DNA from: an uncultured Clostridia bacterium
GTDB taxonomy: Bacteria > Bacillota > Clostridia > Peptostreptococcales > Anaerovoracaceae
DNA: 12,829 nucleotides
Direction: 5' to 3'
NCBI GenBank assembly: GCA_934277655.1
Contig: CAKQVC010000031.1
Location: 1 to 12,829, forward strand
Shown: one piece after another, positions 10,803 through 12,829 of the stretch
How the letters are laid out: the number at the start of each line of letters is the position of its first letter
Position numbering within the stretch: the first letter of the stretch is position 1
Made by a program: the position numbers and the translations under genes
Notes under the pieces: model-generated
What the model was told of the DNA's origin: nothing
What the model saw: only the letters and a program-made list of their open reading frames with translations
The model's database searches: none

Positions 10803-12125
10803 ATGAGTAACAACAACGGAGATCGATCTAAGAGTTTTAAGAGCAGGTGGGGATTCATCCTTGCATCTGTAGGATCGGCAGTCGGTATGGCTAACGTCTG
10901 GGGATTTCCCAACAAGCTGGGGAGTAATGGCGGAGGCGCATTTCTTCTGGTATATCTGTTCTTTATTGTGATTTTCAGCTATGTAGGACTTCCGGCAGAA
11001 TTTGCCGTAGGACGGAGAGCCGGGACAGGAACACTCGGCGCATATCAGAGTGCCTGGGCGACCAGGAGTGAAAAAGCAGGGAAGGCAGGAGGCATTCTTG
11101 CATGGCTTCCACTGGCAGGATCTCTTTGCATTGCCATAGGGTATGCGATCATTATTGCTTATATTTTAAAGGCATTTGTGGATTCCGTGTTCGGAAGCCT
11201 GATGACCGTGGACACAGCGACCTGGTTTGAAGGGTTTTCCATGACGTCTTATTCGGTGGTCCCTTACCATATCATTGTAGTTGTCGGAACGCTTTTGACG
11301 TTATTTTTAGGGGCACACAGCATTGAAAAAACAAATAAGATCATGATGCCGCTGTTCTTTGTTATCTTTGTGATTTTAGCAATCAGAGTGGCAATGATGC
11401 CGGGTGCATTGGAAGGATACAAGTTTATTCTGACTCCGAAGTGGGATGAACTGATCGATCCGATGACCTGGGTATGGGCAATGGGGCAGGCTTTCTTTTC
11501 ATTGTCTGTGACAGGAAGCGGCATGATCGTTTACGGGGCATATTTGTCGAAAGAGGAAAACGTAATCGGTGTAGCGCAGCATACAGCATTCTTTGATACG
11601 GTGGCAGCGATTGTAGCGTCTCTGGTAATTATCCCGGCATGTTTTTCTTACGGAACAGATGTAGGAGCAGGTCCAAGTCTTTTGTTTGTGACACTTCCTA
11701 CGATCCTGCAGGATGTACCGATGGGACAGCTGTTTGCAATTATCCTGTATGCGGCCATGATTTTTGCAGGTGTCAGCTCCCTTCAAAATATGTTTGAGGC
11801 AGTTGCAGAATCACTGCTTCATAAATTCCCGAAACTGAGCAGAGTTGCGGTGCTGGTCATTCTCTGTGTGCTGTGTCTGGGCTTCGGTCTTGGAATGGAA
11901 GCCATTCCAAAGTGGGGAACATGGATGGATTGGGTATCTATTTATATTATCCCGATCGGTGCAACTTTCGGAGCTATTTCCTGGTTCTATGTGATGAAAA
12001 AGGATAAGCTGATGGAAGCGGTCGGCACGAAAAGCAAGGTCTGGTATGCCATCGGCAGGTATTTGTATGTGCCGGCAGCGTTGATCTTATGCATAATCGC
12101 ATTATTTAAACATGTAGCCTTCTAG
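10803..12125 (+). CDS. Sodium-dependent amino-acid symporter, NSS (LeuT/neurotransmitter:sodium symporter) family, 440 aa
   Basis: This is an integral membrane importer that uses the Na+ gradient, most likely for an amino acid. The 440-aa length and about 11 hydrophobic segments fit the prokaryotic 11-TM branch of the family, such as Tyt1 of Fusobacterium. TM1 holds the family hallmark GSAVGMANVWGFP (residues 24-36) followed by SNGGGAF (41-47). Ala26, Val27 and Asn31 align with LeuT Na+ ligands Ala22, Val23 and Asn27. The unwound part of TM6 is FFSLSVTGSG from residue 231. TM8 has FAGVSS, with Ala322, Ser325 and Ser326 at the Na2-site positions. The position of LeuT Arg30, the outer gate, is Gly34, while an Asp of the partner MD(F/W) motif is kept. 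The start is supported by AGGAG at 10791-10795, seven bases before the ATG. The substrate cannot be told from sequence; aromatic or branched amino acids are guesses from family members. Confidence 0.95.
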   Translation: MSNNNGDRSKSFKSRWGFILASVGSAVGMANVWGFPNKLGSNGGGAFLLVYLFFIVIFSYVGLPAEFAVGRRAGTGTLGAYQSAWATRSEKAGKAGGILAWLPLAGSLCIAIGYAIIIAYILKAFVDSVFGSLMTVDTATWFEGFSMTSYSVVPYHIIVVVGTLLTLFLGAHSIEKTNKIMMPLFFVIFVILAIRVAMMPGALEGYKFILTPKWDELIDPMTWVWAMGQAFFSLSVTGSGMIVYGAYLSKEENVIGVAQHTAFFDTVAAIVASLVIIPACFSYGTDVGAGPSLLFVTLPTILQDVPMGQLFAIILYAAMIFAGVSSLQNMFEAVAESLLHKFPKLSRVAVLVILCVLCLGFGLGMEAIPKWGTWMDWVSIYIIPIGATFGAISWFYVMKKDKLMEAVGTKSKVWYAIGRYLYVPAALILCIIALFKHVAF

Positions 12126-12188
12126 CATTTTAAGAAAAGAAAGAAGAGACGAGCGTAAAATTTTAGTTTCGTATATATGTGTATATAG
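12126..12188. repeat. Short palindromes just after the symporter gene
   Basis: TAAAATTTTA at 12156-12165 is a perfect palindrome within a 24-base imperfect one (12149-12172, outer arms ACGA and TCGT). TATATA-TGTG-TATATA follows at 12172-12187. They lie between the stop codon and the terminator. A/T-richness makes chance occurrence quite possible. Confidence 0.35.
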
Positions 12189-12243
12189 AAAAAGAATCCG
12201 GGATGCTTCCAGTAGCATGGAAGTATCTTAAGGGTTCTTTTTT
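12189..12243 (+). terminator. Strong intrinsic terminator of the symporter gene
   Basis: The outer stem pairs AAAAAGAATCC (12189-12199) with GGGTTCTTTTT (12232-12242), 11 bp with one G.U. The inner stem pairs ATGCTTCC (12203-12210) with GGAAGTAT (12219-12226), 8 bp with one G.U. The right arm ends in a six-T run. It lies about 65 bases after the stop codon. Confidence 0.9.
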
Positions 12244-12349
12244 GTATCGTGTCTTGCAGGATGAAAAAGACCGACACGGGAGATCAGGACCCTTGAGGCA
12301 GAAATGCTTGAGTGGAAATGAAGAAATGATGAAAAAAATCCGGGAGCTG
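12244..12349. other. Intergenic spacer without a supported gene
   Basis: I see only a CGTGTC/GACACG inverted repeat about 19 bases apart just after the terminator (12247-12277). No reading frame with a ribosome binding site or recognisable product is present. Confidence 0.5.
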
Positions 12350-12378
12350 TTGACAAAAATAATGAATCATGCTATTCT
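12350..12378 (+). promoter_or_regulatory. Sigma-A-type promoter for the marR-family gene
   Basis: A perfect -35 element TTGACA (12350-12355) is followed, after 17 bases, by TATTCT (12373-12378, 4/6 match to TATAAT). Transcription would start near 12385, leaving a leader of about 180 bases before the ATG at 12567. Confidence 0.7.
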
Positions 12379-12384
12379 TTAACC

Positions 12385-12566
12385 TGATCAAAATATAACG
12401 ATGTTAAATAATAACTTTGTGATGAGTTTGGCAGGATGGATGCACAGGCAGTAAAGGCGAATAAACGCACCGAAAGGAACAAAAACTTACGGAACGGAAG
12501 ATTTTGCGAAGAAGCCGGAAACAGGAAATGTCATACCTGTCGCAAGGTAAAGATAAAGGAGAGAAC
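12385..12566 (+). promoter_or_regulatory. Long 5' leader with mutually exclusive hairpins upstream of the marR-family gene
   Basis: ACAGG (12521-12525) can pair with CCTGT (12536-12540), or TACCT (12534-12538) can pair with AGGTA (12545-12549). The two pairings overlap and exclude each other, and the second lies just before the ribosome binding site AGGAG (12557-12561). Upstream are a CC-GAAA-GG tetraloop (12470-12477) and GCG/CGC arms (12457-12468). I could not match the leader to any riboswitch consensus I know, and the stems are short. A regulatory RNA is possible, not shown. Confidence 0.35.
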
Positions 12567-12829
12567 ATGGAAGATTTGTATATGGAGCTGTTTAAGTCGA
12601 TGAGTCAGTTTCGTAAATTGCATATGGGCGATATGATGCCGGGCGGACTCAGCGGGGCAGATTTTTTTACCTTGAACTGCATTATGGATGCGGAAGAGAG
12701 GAAGATTACCATTTCCAAGCTGGCGTGCAAGTCCAAGATGCTGCCTTCTGCAATTTCACGGACGCTCAGAGGTCTGGAAGAACAGCAGTATGTCGAGCGG
12801 AATGTGGACAAGGGGGATCGACGTAATAC
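12567..12829 (+). CDS. MarR-family transcriptional regulator, N-terminal 87 residues (3' end outside window)
   Basis: AGGAG at 12557-12561 stands five bases before the ATG, and the frame is open to the window end. About 87 of the usual 140-160 residues are visible. The start is a helical dimerisation segment. Residues 46-78 form a winged-helix DNA-binding unit: ITISKLACKSKML, then PSAISRTLRGLEEQQYVER as recognition helix and following segment. The wing begins DKGDRRN (81-87), matching the D.xDRR signature of MarR proteins. Such proteins bind as dimers to palindromes near their own and neighbouring promoters and often respond to small ligands or oxidants. Its target is unknown; it may control its own promoter or genes further downstream. 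Met20 and other internal ATGs lack a ribosome binding site. Confidence 0.9.
   Translation, partial: MEDLYMELFKSMSQFRKLHMGDMMPGGLSGADFFTLNCIMDAEERKITISKLACKSKMLPSAISRTLRGLEEQQYVERNVDKGDRRN

Noticed and set aside
12179..12382. 67-codon open frame after the symporter gene
   Set aside because: It runs straight through the strong terminator hairpin and the TTGACA promoter, has no ribosome binding site, and encodes no known motif.
12385..12566. Glycine or c-di-GMP-I riboswitch in the marR leader
   Set aside because: Fragments such as CACCGAAAGG and GCACAGG look suggestive, but the other conserved blocks of those riboswitches are absent.
12436..12603. 55-codon basic frame starting in the marR leader and overlapping the marR start
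   Set aside because: It has no spaced ribosome binding site, would overlap the well-supported marR start in another frame, and its CHTC motif alone is not evidence of a zinc protein.

Overview
The window looks like chromosomal DNA from an anaerobic, low-to-moderate GC Firmicute of the class Clostridia. The reasons are a single-chain pyruvate:ferredoxin oxidoreductase, strong AGGAG-type ribosome binding sites, T-tailed intrinsic terminators, and a giant mosaic surface protein of a kind common in gut and oral Clostridia. I cannot name a genus. All five genes lie on the plus strand, and I see no transposase, integrase, CRISPR array, rRNA or tRNA.

Layout. (1) 2-5845: the last 1947 codons of a very large surface or secreted protein. 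In order it has a beta-rich N-terminal part with strands like those of pore-forming toxins, a fibronectin-like domain, Ig-like and MBG-like modules, about eight divergent InlB-type repeats, a pre-anchor domain, and a lysine-rich terminal FnIII-like domain. No LPXTG signal or SLH repeat follows. (2) 5846-6104: an intrinsic terminator, then a second long hairpin with a T-tract, then the PFOR leader with ATGAATA/TATTCAT half-sites. (3) 6105-9638: a complete PFOR that makes acetyl-CoA and reduced ferredoxin from pyruvate. (4) 9639-9930: the PFOR terminator and an unusual leader with a 36-base direct repeat plus complementary segments in A-B-A'-B'-A-B order. (5) 9931-10569: a CatA-like O-acetyltransferase. 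(6) 10570-10802: an A-rich gap with two short perfect palindromes and an extended -10 promoter. (7) 10803-12125: an 11-TM sodium:amino-acid symporter of the NSS/LeuT family. (8) 12126-12566: a strong terminator, a good sigma-A-type promoter, and a leader of about 180 nt with competing hairpins. (9) 12567-12829: the start of a MarR-family regulator, cut by the window end.

How the parts relate. Terminators separate the adhesin, PFOR and symporter, so these look like separate transcription units. Only the acetyltransferase has no visible terminator after it and may read through into the symporter. PFOR is core fermentative metabolism. The symporter would import an amino acid using the sodium gradient. 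The MarR gene may control genes beyond the window or the symporter/acetyltransferase, but this is only a neighbourhood inference. I do not see a clearly new multi-gene system. The two most unusual items are the pore-former-like N-terminal part of the giant surface protein and the structured, repeat-containing leader of the acetyltransferase gene.
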